A DNA stretch of 64,000 bases from Allopusillimonas soli (GTDB lineage: Bacteria > Pseudomonadota > Gammaproteobacteria > Burkholderiales > Burkholderiaceae_B), in NCBI RefSeq assembly GCF_004153445.1, contig NZ_SDQC01000004.1, positions 391,431 to 455,430 on the forward strand, in the 5' to 3' direction. Each line of letters starts with the position of its first letter. The first letter of the stretch is position 1. The translations under genes and the position numbers were made by a program. Shown piece after piece: positions 27,161 to 35,100 of the stretch. The notes beneath the pieces were generated by a model that worked only from the letters and a program-made list of their open reading frames with translations, was not told the origin of the DNA and did not search any database.

Positions 27161-27925
27161 ATGAAACAGCTTTATCGCATTGGGCAAATCGTGCCCAGTT
27201 CCAATACCACCATGGAGACAGAGATTCCAGCCATGTTCAGAGCACGGGAATCCGTCTTTCCAGAGAGGTTTACTTTTCATTCCAGCCGGATGCGCATGCA
27301 CAAGGTTACCCCTGAGGAGTTGCGTGCCATGAACCAGGAAGGACTTCGCTGCGCCGCGGAGCTTGCTGATGCACGGCCGGATGTCATCAGTACGGCGTGC
27401 CTGGTTGCCATCATGGCGATGGGACCGGGCTATCACAGGAAAACCGAAAGCGCGCTGCAAGAAGCCGTGCGCACCAACCATTGCGATGCGCAGGTCATGA
27501 CCTCGGCTGGGGCGCTGATTGAAGGCTTGCGAAGGCTTGGGGCGAAGCGCATATCCCTGATGGCGCCCTACATGCCCGATTTGACCGACCGGGTCGTAAC
27601 TTACATCGAAAGTGAGGGTGTCGAGGTTGCCGATGCAATCAGCTTCGGAATCCCGGACAACCTGGAGGTAGGACGGCGGGAACCGATGCAGCTTGTCGAC
27701 GATGTGAAGCGCCTGAATACCAAGAACGTGGATGTAGTGGTACTGTCGGCATGCGTGCAGATGCCTTCGCTTGCAGCGATTCCGGTTGTCCAGAAGCAGA
27801 TGGATGTTCCGGTTGTTTCCACGGCGGCCTGTACCGTATGGCAGATGCTGCAGCATATGGGATTGCCGGCGATCGTGCCGGATGCCGGCGCGCTGCTGGA
27901 CCCTGAAAGCGTTATGACTCCCTAG
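27161..27925 (+). CDS. Maleate isomerase-like Asp/Glu racemase-superfamily protein
   Basis: 254 residues. The start MKQLYRIGQIVPSSNTTMET is typical of maleate cis-trans isomerases and arylmalonate decarboxylases. Two Cys in equivalent positions of the two half-domains, STACLVAI and LSACVQMPS, are the expected catalytic pair. Maleate isomerase makes fumarate. ATG 27161 has AGGAG 6 bases upstream and is 16 bases after the receptor gene. This suits a gentisate-like route that ends in maleate. Confidence 0.85.
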   Translation: MKQLYRIGQIVPSSNTTMETEIPAMFRARESVFPERFTFHSSRMRMHKVTPEELRAMNQEGLRCAAELADARPDVISTACLVAIMAMGPGYHRKTESALQEAVRTNHCDAQVMTSAGALIEGLRRLGAKRISLMAPYMPDLTDRVVTYIESEGVEVADAISFGIPDNLEVGRREPMQLVDDVKRLNTKNVDVVVLSACVQMPSLAAIPVVQKQMDVPVVSTAACTVWQMLQHMGLPAIVPDAGALLDPESVMTP

Positions 27926-27955
27926 ACGGGGATTCTGGCGGACCCTCAATGATCT

Positions 27956-28729
27956 ATGATGTTGTCAAGTGAAACGCTGCTTGGCGAAAAAGACAGACAT
28001 CGTATGAAAGAAAGAAAGAAGCCCCTGATGCCAGCCTCCCCCCATGGCGGCGGTCACTCGCTCAAAGGAGAACTGCTGCGCGACGCGATTCTTGATGCTG
28101 CATCCAGGCTTTTCATCCAACGAGGCATCGGTGGCACCAGTATTCAGGATATCGCCGAAGCCCTGGGGCTTACGCGGACGGCGGTTTATTATTATTTCAA
28201 GCGAAAGGAAGACATCCTGCGCACCCTCACCGAAGAGGTCACCATGTCGGCTGGGCGGCTTGCCGCTCATGATACGCTGGATGGCGATCCCATTGAAGCG
28301 CTGAGGGCGTGGGTGCGCCGGTATGCAATGCATATTCTGTCGCGGCCGTCGGAGTTTCGCGTCGTGGATCGCAACGCCGCGGAGTTGACCGACGAGCATG
28401 GTGCCGCGGCACAAGCTGCCCGCAGGGCGGTTCTGACCAAATTTCGCGAAATCATAGATCGCGGCGTGCATGATGGCCATTTCAGAATGGTCGACGCGCG
28501 CGTCTCCGCTTTCAGCCTGATCGGCATGTGCAATTGGACGGCATGGTGGTACAGCGCCGATGGCGAACTTGGCAGGGAAGAGGTTGCCGAGGCCATCGCT
28601 GAAATGGCCGTGAATGCTTTGAAACGCGAGGCGTGCAGGCGGCCAGAGGCGGCAACCGTCAAGGAATCACTGCGTGTGCTGCGCGAAGATTTGGCCTACC
28701 TGGAGACCATGCTGGAACAACGCGACTGA
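27956..28729 (+). CDS. TetR-family transcriptional regulator
   Basis: 257 residues (or about 241 if the ATG at 28004 is used; neither start has a strong ribosome-binding site). HTH: LDAASRLFIQRGIGGTSIQD then IAEALGLTRTAVYYYFKRKE. The C-terminal ligand domain is not recognisable in detail. Located at the end of the aryl-CoA operon and a good candidate to bind the inverted repeat at 20516-20539, possibly responding to an aryl-CoA. Confidence 0.9.
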   Translation: MMLSSETLLGEKDRHRMKERKKPLMPASPHGGGHSLKGELLRDAILDAASRLFIQRGIGGTSIQDIAEALGLTRTAVYYYFKRKEDILRTLTEEVTMSAGRLAAHDTLDGDPIEALRAWVRRYAMHILSRPSEFRVVDRNAAELTDEHGAAAQAARRAVLTKFREIIDRGVHDGHFRMVDARVSAFSLIGMCNWTAWWYSADGELGREEVAEAIAEMAVNALKREACRRPEAATVKESLRVLREDLAYLETMLEQRD

Positions 28730-28749
28730 CAGTGCCGATCTCGCCGGCG

Positions 28750-29559
28750 CTAGGCGTGTGCGGGCTGCTGGCGGGCGTGCAGGACCTGGTTCGCCATTTC
28801 GACAAAACCTGCGCCGTGGCCGGCATCGCAGATCCATCGTGGCCGATGGGTCAGGCTATCCAGATGCTGTCTGATGTTTGCCACGCCCACGCTCAGCGCA
28901 TAGGCGTTGAAAAGCGATTCGTCGTTGGGCGCATCACCAATGAATAGGACCCGGCGCGGCTGCTCGCCGGGGTCGATGCCCATATCTTCGGCCAGGAATT
29001 GCGCCGCCATGGAAGCCTTGTCATAGTCGCCAAACCAGGCATTCACATGTATCGAGCTGGCGCGTGCGCGTGCGCCGGCATCTTCGAATACCCTGATGAT
29101 TCGGGCGATGCTGGACCAGGGCAATGGGCCCACATCCTGCGAGTGATCGACGGCTACGTCTGCAAGCCGATAGGACTGGTCGGCCGCCATGCGCGCCTCC
29201 GGGACTTCCTCCAGCGCCTGGCGCGCAATGTCCAACAACCGTTTCTGATCAGCGCGCAACTGCGCCAGCGGCCGCGCGTAACGTTGGCTCAGCCCGCCAT
29301 TGGGGCGTTTTTGAAATCTGAAGGCGCCGCTTTCCCCAATCACCGCAGTTACTGGCCATGCGCGTACGATGTGATCACACCATCCGGCGCAACCTCCCGT
29401 GACCGGGACGACGCGCACTCCATTTGTCTCAAGGCGTTCCAAGGCATCAAGGGCCAAGGCAGACAGCTTGCCTTCCGTCGTCAGGGTGTCGTCCACATCC
29501 GTCAGTATCACATCAACCTGGGAGAGCAATTGTGGATCGGCTTCGGCGAGACGGCTCAT
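28750..29559 (-). CDS. HAD-superfamily (type IIB/Cof-like) phosphatase
   Basis: 269 residues. Motif I DVILTDVDDTLTTEG, motif II PVTGG, and the C-terminal motif IV FIGDAPNDESLF are all present; the cap lies between motifs II and III, as in Cof-type phosphatases. The ATG overlaps the DeoR stop, so the two are translationally coupled. Divergent from a phosphonate-type importer, it may remove phosphate from an imported phospho-compound or its product. It lacks the features of phosphonatase (PhnX) at motif I. Confidence 0.85.
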   Translation of the reverse strand: MSRLAEADPQLLSQVDVILTDVDDTLTTEGKLSALALDALERLETNGVRVVPVTGGCAGWCDHIVRAWPVTAVIGESGAFRFQKRPNGGLSQRYARPLAQLRADQKRLLDIARQALEEVPEARMAADQSYRLADVAVDHSQDVGPLPWSSIARIIRVFEDAGARARASSIHVNAWFGDYDKASMAAQFLAEDMGIDPGEQPRRVLFIGDAPNDESLFNAYALSVGVANIRQHLDSLTHRPRWICDAGHGAGFVEMANQVLHARQQPAHA

Positions 29560-30374
29560 TTTTTCTCCTGGAGATGGGGCGCGGCGATATCGGACATGTC
29601 GGCGCCCGCGGCAATATGAAGTTCGACGCCTGCCTCGTGCAAGGCATGCATCAAGGGCTCGGGTGGCGCCCGGTCTGTGACAACGCCGCTCAAGGCATCC
29701 AGCGGCGCCACGATTTCGAGCACATGCAGATCGAACTTCGTGTGGTCCACCAGCAGATAGGCGTGCTCGCAGCGTTCGATCATGGTGCGCTTGACCCAGG
29801 CTGCCTGGCGGTTTACGTCCATCACCCCTCCCGCGCTCAGGCCGCTGGCGCCGATAAAGGCGATGTTGGCGTGAAACCGCCCCAGAAATTCAGTGGTGTC
29901 CTGCCCGAATACGCCTCCTTCGCGTCCGTTGAATTCGCCCGGGCACACGATGGTTGTGCAGCGGGAAGGGCTCAGTGCGGAGGCGACCGGGTAGCTGTTT
30001 GTAATCACTGTCAGTGTTTCCGCGCCGCGCGCCAATTGCCAAGCCAACTGCGTGGTGGTTGAGCCTGCATCCATCATCAGTACCTGACCGTTCGATATGA
30101 AGGAGGCGGCCCGCGTCGCAATGCGTGTGCGCTCGTCCACAGTGGCTTGATCGCGTTCGAATATCGAGGGCTGGACCCCCATGGGCTGGGCGACTGCTCC
30201 GCCGTGCGCGCGGTTCACCAAACCTCGCCTGCTCAGAGAGTCAAGATCGCGGCGGATGGTTTCGGTCGTAACCTTGAATCGCTCGGCAAGCAAGGCGATG
30301 CGCAGATGCGGCGTGTGGCGCAGCGCCTCGAGAATCCGGGCTTGTCGTTCATCTTTGCGTGGTTTGCGGGTCAT
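29556..30374 (-). CDS. DeoR-family transcriptional repressor
   Basis: 272 residues. N-terminal HTH (residues about 10-60) with RIALLAERFKVTTETIRRDL and RAHGGAV, followed by the phospho-sugar-binding DeoR C-terminal domain (DAGSTTTQLAWQLA, VITNSYPVA, GASGLSAGG). DeoR proteins usually sense sugar phosphates. First gene of a two-gene operon with the HAD phosphatase and divergent from the ABC importer, which it probably controls. Confidence 0.92.
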   Translation of the reverse strand: MTRKPRKDERQARILEALRHTPHLRIALLAERFKVTTETIRRDLDSLSRRGLVNRAHGGAVAQPMGVQPSIFERDQATVDERTRIATRAASFISNGQVLMMDAGSTTTQLAWQLARGAETLTVITNSYPVASALSPSRCTTIVCPGEFNGREGGVFGQDTTEFLGRFHANIAFIGASGLSAGGVMDVNRQAAWVKRTMIERCEHAYLLVDHTKFDLHVLEIVAPLDALSGVVTDRAPPEPLMHALHEAGVELHIAAGADMSDIAAPHLQEKK

Positions 30375-30467
30375 GGCATGCGAGGCCTGATAGGGGAACG
30401 GTTGAGCCGGCTTGACGGAAGCTTGGCGGTCATAAAAGTTGCTTACGCCACATTAGATTGTGATGAT

Positions 30468-30546
30468 AACAACATTTATGCACAAAATTATTGTAAAAAA
30501 CAACTTTTATTAGTAATCTAGGTTGGCAGACAACAACATTTCGCAC
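30468..30546. promoter_or_regulatory. Direct repeats in the DeoR/ABC importer divergent region
   Basis: The sequence AACAACATTT followed by (AT or nothing) GCAC/CGCAC occurs at 30468-30483 and 30532-30546, 64 bases apart, in an AT-rich gap. Paired sites at such a distance are common for DeoR-family repressors, so these are candidate operators. No footprint evidence. Confidence 0.4.
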
Positions 30547-30599
30547 GCAGCGATATATATCCATTGATTCGATATGAATATCAGGAGAAGAGAGGAGCC

Positions 30600-31601
30600 A
30601 TGAAGATATCTATAGCCGGTATGACCCGTCCCGCCCTGCGGCTCACGTGCGCCGCAGCGTTTATGGCCATGATGCTCCCAGCCGTCAGCGCCGGCGCCGC
30701 TGAATGCAGCAACCGGGGTTCGTTGGCCAACATTTATTGCGATGAAAACGACGATCTTGTCGCCGACACCCCCACCGATCCGGACAAGCTGCTGAATCCC
30801 GATACGCTGGTATTCGCCTATACGCCGGTTGAGGATCCTGCAATCTACGCCGATATCTGGAAACCCTTTATCGAGCATCTGGAAAAAGTAACTGGCAAGG
30901 ATGTGCGGTTTTTCGCCGTCCAGTCCAATGCCGCTGAAATCGAGGCCATGCGCAGCAACCGCTTGCACATCGCGGGTTATTCGACTGGCCCTACGCCATT
31001 CGCCGTCAATCTTGCGGGCGCCGTGCCGTTCGCCATCATGGGATCGGAAACGGGGAAATTCGGCTATACGCTGCAAGTCTACACACGCAAGGACAGCGGC
31101 ATTGACACGATGGCCGACCTCAAGGGCAAGCGCGTGGCGCACACTTCACCGACCTCCAACTCAGGCAATCTGGCGCCTCGTGCGTTGTTTCCCAAGCTCG
31201 GCCTGACGCCGGACAAGGACTACAAAGTCGTGTATTCGGGCTCGCATGATCAATCCATGCTGGGTGTGGTCGCAGGGGACTATGATGCCGCGCCGGTGGC
31301 CTCCGAGGTGGTCGAGCGCATGGCTGAACGCAATCTGTATGATCCCGACGAGGTCAAGATCATCTACGAGTCCAAGCGGTTTCCCACCACCTCGTATACA
31401 TACGCGCACAACCTTGATCCTGCACTGGTCGAGAAAATCAAGGAAGCCTTCTTCAGCTTCGACATGAAAGGGACGGCGTTGGGCGAGGAGTTTTCCGGCG
31501 TGACCAAGTTCGTGCCCATTACGTACAAGGAGAACTGGTCGGTCATCCGCGACATCCAGGAAGCCAACGGTGTGACCTATACAACTGAAAATCTGAAATA
31601 A
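30600..31601 (+). CDS. phnD: Phosphonate/phosphite-type ABC transporter substrate-binding protein
   Basis: 333 residues with a Sec signal peptide (hydrophobic segment to about residue 30, cleavage near SAGAAE). The body matches PhnD/PtxB-like type 2 periplasmic proteins: LVFAYTPVEDPAIYADIWKP at the start, then AVQSNAAEIEAMRSNRLHIA and GKRVAHTSPTSNSGNLAPRA at the anion-binding loop. ATG 30600 has GAGAGGAG upstream. The following genes encode ATPase and two permeases. Confidence 0.88.
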   Translation: MKISIAGMTRPALRLTCAAAFMAMMLPAVSAGAAECSNRGSLANIYCDENDDLVADTPTDPDKLLNPDTLVFAYTPVEDPAIYADIWKPFIEHLEKVTGKDVRFFAVQSNAAEIEAMRSNRLHIAGYSTGPTPFAVNLAGAVPFAIMGSETGKFGYTLQVYTRKDSGIDTMADLKGKRVAHTSPTSNSGNLAPRALFPKLGLTPDKDYKVVYSGSHDQSMLGVVAGDYDAAPVASEVVERMAERNLYDPDEVKIIYESKRFPTTSYTYAHNLDPALVEKIKEAFFSFDMKGTALGEEFSGVTKFVPITYKENWSVIRDIQEANGVTYTTENLK

Positions 31602-31613
31602 CCCCCCCCCTGT

Positions 31614-31664
31614 GTCGTCTGGCCGGCTCGCCGCGCCAACCGGCCAGTGTGCCGGCCAGATGAC
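31614..31664 (+). repeat. Alternative hairpins between phnD-like and phnC-like genes
   Basis: The left arm CTGGCCGG (31619-31626) can pair with CCGGCCAG at 31640-31647, or, in a longer form starting GTCGTCTGGCCGG (31614), with CCGGCCAGATGAC at 31652-31664. A run of nine C residues precedes it. Likely an mRNA-stability or attenuation element that lets the binding protein be made in excess. Confidence 0.55.
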
Positions 31665-31688
31665 GCAAGACATACTGAAGAGTCACGC

Positions 31689-32477
31689 ATGCTTCGCATT
31701 ACCAGCCTGGTCAAACGCTACGGCGATGGCGCCCCCGTCCTGCAAGACCTCAACCTTGAGGTTGCCGGCGAATCTATCGTCTCCATCATCGGTGCGTCGG
31801 GCGCGGGCAAAAGCACCTTGCTGCGCTGTATCAACCGCCTGGTCGAGCCCACCTCCGGCTGCATCGAACTGAATGGCGTCGAACTGACATCGCTAAAGCG
31901 CGAAGGGCTGCGCCGCTCGCGCCGCCATATCGGCATGATTTTTCAAGGCTTCAACCTGGTCGACCGCCTGACCGTCATGGAAAACGTCCAATGCGGCCGC
32001 CTTGGCTATATCCCGTACTGGCGCGCTGCATTGAGACGCTACCCGGCCGAGGACATCGAGCGCGCATTCCATTTGATGGAGCGCGTGGGCATCGCGCACT
32101 ACGCCAACAAGCGCGCAGACGAACTGTCGGGTGGGGAGCGCCAGCGTGTCGGCGTGGTGCGCGCGCTCATGCAAGAACCGCAAATCCTGCTGGCTGACGA
32201 GCCAACCGCCTCGCTCGACCCGGTCACTTCGCGCCAGATCATGGAGCTGCTGCAAAGCTTGGCCGACGAATTCAAGCTGCCGGTGCTGATCAACATCCAC
32301 AACGTTGCCGAGGCCAAGGAATTTACGCGCCGCATCGTGGGCATGCGTTTCGGCCGGCTGATTTTCGACGGCCCCCCCGACGCCCTTGATGCGGATGCCA
32401 TGCATCGCGTCTATAGCGGCACGCCCGCCGAAGAACGGGGCCATGTCCACCCCGACATCCTGGAAGCCACAGCCTGA
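31689..32477 (+). CDS. phnC: Phosphonate-type ABC transporter ATP-binding protein
   Basis: 262 residues. Walker A GASGAGKST, signature LSGGERQRVG, Walker B ILLADEPTASLDP and the H-loop INIHN are all intact. The PhnC-type insert between Walker A and signature (MENVQCGRLGYIPYWRAAL) supports the phosphonate family. ATG 31689 is preferred over an upstream in-frame Met. The stop overlaps the next start (TGATG). Confidence 0.92.
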   Translation: MLRITSLVKRYGDGAPVLQDLNLEVAGESIVSIIGASGAGKSTLLRCINRLVEPTSGCIELNGVELTSLKREGLRRSRRHIGMIFQGFNLVDRLTVMENVQCGRLGYIPYWRAALRRYPAEDIERAFHLMERVGIAHYANKRADELSGGERQRVGVVRALMQEPQILLADEPTASLDPVTSRQIMELLQSLADEFKLPVLINIHNVAEAKEFTRRIVGMRFGRLIFDGPPDALDADAMHRVYSGTPAEERGHVHPDILEATA

Positions 32478-33283
32478 TGACGCGCCCATCCACGCCATTG
32501 CCGCATACCTGGCGCAAGCCGCCTTTCATCGCCAACCCGCTGCTGCGCTGGGCGCTGGCGGCTGCGGTGATCGCCTACCTGGCTTGGGCCATCTATACGT
32601 TGCCCTTCAATTGGGACCGCATCAGCCAAGGCATGACACGCGCCGCGCGTATCTTTTCCGGCGCTGTTCCCCCAAGCTTTGCCCGCCATGAGCTTCTGAT
32701 CGACGGGTTTCTTGAAAGCATGCAAATCGCCATTCTGGCGACTTTGCTCGGTCTGGCGCTCAGTATCCCGATCGCCTTCATGGCGGCCCGCAATATCGCG
32801 GCCAAACCGATCTATCTGCTGGGGCGCGCCCTGATCATCGTGTCGCGCAGCTTCCATCCCGTCATTGTCGCTATCATTTTCGTCAAGGCGGTGGGCTTTG
32901 GTCCGGTTGCAGGCATTCTGACTTTAACCATTTACTCGATCGGGTTTGTGGCAAAAATGCTTGCCGAACGCATCGAGGAAATTGACTGGGGTCAGGTAGA
33001 AGCCTTACGCAGCACGGGTACGCCATTCTTTACGGTGTTGCAGTTTGCCGTGCTGCCGCAGATCATGCCGCGCCAGATCGGTCTGTCGATGTATCAACTT
33101 GACAGTAATTTGCGCGCTTCGGCCGTGGTTGGGATTGTGGGTGCCGGCGGAATCGGTGCGACACTCATGAATGCCTTCGGTCGTTACGACTATGATTTCG
33201 CCCTGGCGATCACCCTGGTCATCATCGGCGTTATCCTGATCAGCGAAGCCGTAAGCGGCCGCATCCGGAGGGCCATATGGTGA
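32477..33283 (+). CDS. phnE: Phosphonate-type ABC transporter permease 1
   Basis: 268 residues with about six membrane helices. The coupling-helix (EAA) region reads EEIDWGQVEALRSTG, matching PhnE. ATG 32477 shares a base with the upstream stop. It overlaps the second permease gene by 7 bases, so the two are made together as a heterodimeric channel. Confidence 0.9.
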   Translation: MTRPSTPLPHTWRKPPFIANPLLRWALAAAVIAYLAWAIYTLPFNWDRISQGMTRAARIFSGAVPPSFARHELLIDGFLESMQIAILATLLGLALSIPIAFMAARNIAAKPIYLLGRALIIVSRSFHPVIVAIIFVKAVGFGPVAGILTLTIYSIGFVAKMLAERIEEIDWGQVEALRSTGTPFFTVLQFAVLPQIMPRQIGLSMYQLDSNLRASAVVGIVGAGGIGATLMNAFGRYDYDFALAITLVIIGVILISEAVSGRIRRAIW

Positions 33284-34080
33284 CGCAATCCGTGGCCGAT
33301 CGTGCCTGGGCGCGCCATACGCCGAAAGAGCGCTGGATGCGTCTGGGGATTTTTGCGCTTGTGGCGCTGGCTGTGGGCTGGTCCCTGAGCTCCATCAATA
33401 TCATTTGGTCATGGGTGTGGGACGCCCCTGCTCAAATTGGCGACTTGGCGGGCCGCATGGTTCCTCCGGATTTTTCCGACATCCGGGCAATCCTGTGGGC
33501 CCTGGTCGAAACCCTGAATATCGCCACCATCGCCACTTTCATTGCTGTCCTGGTGTCCTTGCCGGTGGCCTATATCTCGGCACAAAACACCACGCCAAAC
33601 CGTGCGACCTTGTGGCTGGGCCGATTCATTCTGGTTTCCAGCCGGTCGGTCAACACGCTGATCTGGGCGCTGCTGTTCGTGGCCATTTTCGGACCAGGCG
33701 TGATGGCGGGCATCGTCGCCATCATGTTCCGCTCCCTGGGTTTTCTGGGCAAACTGCTGGGCGAGGCGATCGAAGAAATAGACCGGCGTCCCGTCGAGGC
33801 GCTGGAAGCCACCGGCGCTTCGCGCGCCAAGGTGATTCTGTACGCCATCGTCCCCCAGGTTGTGCCCACATTCTTCGCAGTCGGCATATTGCGCTGGGAT
33901 ATCAATCTGCGCGAATCGACGGTGCTTGGTCTGGTGGGTGCCGGAGGTATCGGCGTCATTCTTCAAGGCGCCATCGATACACTGCACTGGCGCACGGTGG
34001 CCACCATTCTGCTGGCGATTATCGGACTGGTGATTGCGGGCGAAGCCGTTGCGGCGTGGCTGCGCAAAAAAGTAATTTAG
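33277..34080 (+). CDS. phnE: Phosphonate-type ABC transporter permease 2
   Basis: 267 residues, about six helices, EAA region EEIDRRPVEALEATG. A paralogue of permease 1, with the same spacing of motifs (GIVGAGGIG versus GLVGAGGIG near the end). Two separate PhnE proteins are known in some phosphite and phosphonate importers. No C-P lyase or phosphonatase genes are nearby, so the imported compound may instead be an organophosphate. Confidence 0.9.
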   Translation: MVTQSVADRAWARHTPKERWMRLGIFALVALAVGWSLSSINIIWSWVWDAPAQIGDLAGRMVPPDFSDIRAILWALVETLNIATIATFIAVLVSLPVAYISAQNTTPNRATLWLGRFILVSSRSVNTLIWALLFVAIFGPGVMAGIVAIMFRSLGFLGKLLGEAIEEIDRRPVEALEATGASRAKVILYAIVPQVVPTFFAVGILRWDINLRESTVLGLVGAGGIGVILQGAIDTLHWRTVATILLAIIGLVIAGEAVAAWLRKKVI

Positions 34081-34125
34081 CGCCTGACGTTTTCATTGGG
34101 GTGCTGATGAAATGGGTGGCCGCAA

Positions 34126-34283
34126 TCATGGGCTTGGGCCGCATGGCGGCATATGCAGCGCCATCAGTTCAACCACCCAATCCATGAACACGCGCAGCTT
34201 TGTGCTGACATGTCGGTTTGGAGAATAGGCAAGGTACATTGGCATGGGCGCCAACGTCCAGTCCTGGAATAGGCGAACCAAGC
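34126..34283 (-). pseudogene. LysR-family regulator, C-terminal remnant
   Basis: On the reverse strand the translation VRLFQDWTLAPMPMYLAYSP, then NRHVSTKLRVFMDWVVELM, is the usual LysR C-terminal end. The stop is at 34126-34128. The N-terminal nine-tenths of the gene is missing; sequence to the right does not continue it. A decayed gene left by a deletion or rearrangement. Confidence 0.7.
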
Positions 34284-34467
34284 CGCCGCTTTGATTTCGA
34301 GATCAAGGTCATTGCGAAGCTGCCGCGGGCGGGGTCGAGCTAGGGATGTCGTTACGTCACTACGACTCTGAAGCGCAGACCAGAAACAGGGAATATATCT
34401 ACGAAAGAACCAAGCACATCGTTGGCTCGCTGATGACGCGGGAAATAATCGGGACGGCGGCTTTGGT

Positions 34468-34848
34468 CTATTGCGTGGCGATCCACCAAATCGTTCCTGA
34501 TGAATCCTGAACACCACCGCGCAGATCGTCGTCCGGCCGCTTGCGTATCGGTGCCTGAACCTGCGTCGCTCCAGCAGCAATAGCCCGCTCGAACACCGAT
34601 TTTGCATCATTGACGTAGAGGTGGATGTGAACATGTGCGCTTTGGTGGCCGGTTTCTCCACCGCCGATCATGACAACGCTGTCGCCGATGCGAACTTCGG
34701 CGTGCATCAGCGATCCGTCGGGGCGATCGAATCTTCGCAACAGACTGCCGTCGAATGCTTCCCGCATAAAGGCAATCGAAGCCTCGGGATTCTTGCATAT
34801 CAAGTAGGGACTTATCGACGGATAGCCCGATGGTTTCCAATCTGTCAT
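34468..34848 (-). CDS. VOC-family (PhnB/glyoxalase-like) protein
   Basis: 126 residues, full length for a single-module VOC protein of the PhnB type: YPSISPYLICKNPEASIAFM at the start, MHAEVRIGDSVVMIGGG in the middle, HIHLYVNDAKSVFERAIAAG, and DSSGTIWWIATQ at the end. Function unknown; some relatives are small-molecule isomerases or resistance proteins. It appears intact although flanked on both sides by remnants. Confidence 0.82.
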   Translation of the reverse strand: MTDWKPSGYPSISPYLICKNPEASIAFMREAFDGSLLRRFDRPDGSLMHAEVRIGDSVVMIGGGETGHQSAHVHIHLYVNDAKSVFERAIAAGATQVQAPIRKRPDDDLRGGVQDSSGTIWWIATQ

Positions 34849-35012
34849 GCGAGTAAACTCCAGCTTGCGGCCGCACGTCGCAGAGAGTCAAGATAATCCC
34901 GAAACTGCGGCAGCAGGTTCTAGAACTTGCGCTGTGTTTTTGCCGTTACTGTTGCCAGGCAACCTCCATCGGCTGCCATCTTTATCGGCAGGTCGATCTT
35001 AGGGAGCTTAAC

Positions 35013-35060
35013 ATGCGTGTCCGGGTTATGACTCTCAACGTTTGGAATGTCGAGGGAGAC
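35013..35060 (+). pseudogene. Endonuclease/exonuclease/phosphatase family, N-terminal remnant
   Basis: ATG 35013 with AGGGAG 7 bases ahead begins MRVRVMTLNVWNVEGD, the classic first strand of the EEP nuclease superfamily (TLNVWN). The similarity stops after about 16 codons, where the sequence joins the end of the NmrA-like gene. A truncated gene start. Confidence 0.6.
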
Positions 35061-35100
35061 ATATGGCTCCTTGATCTAACGGGAAAACGCCTTGTTGCAT

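Noticed and set aside
28750..29559. HAD protein as phosphonoacetaldehyde hydrolase (PhnX)
   Set aside because: Motif I and the cap position are those of Cof-type phosphatases, and the Lys needed for Schiff base formation in PhnX is not evident.
31602..31611. Run of C residues before phnC as a phase-variation tract
   Set aside because: The run is outside coding sequence and downstream of a stop codon, so length change would not switch a reading frame.
34346..34510. 54-codon frame MSLRHYDSEAQTRNREYIYE...
   Set aside because: No good start signal, overlaps the VOC gene on the other strand and matches no family I know; may be part of another decayed gene.
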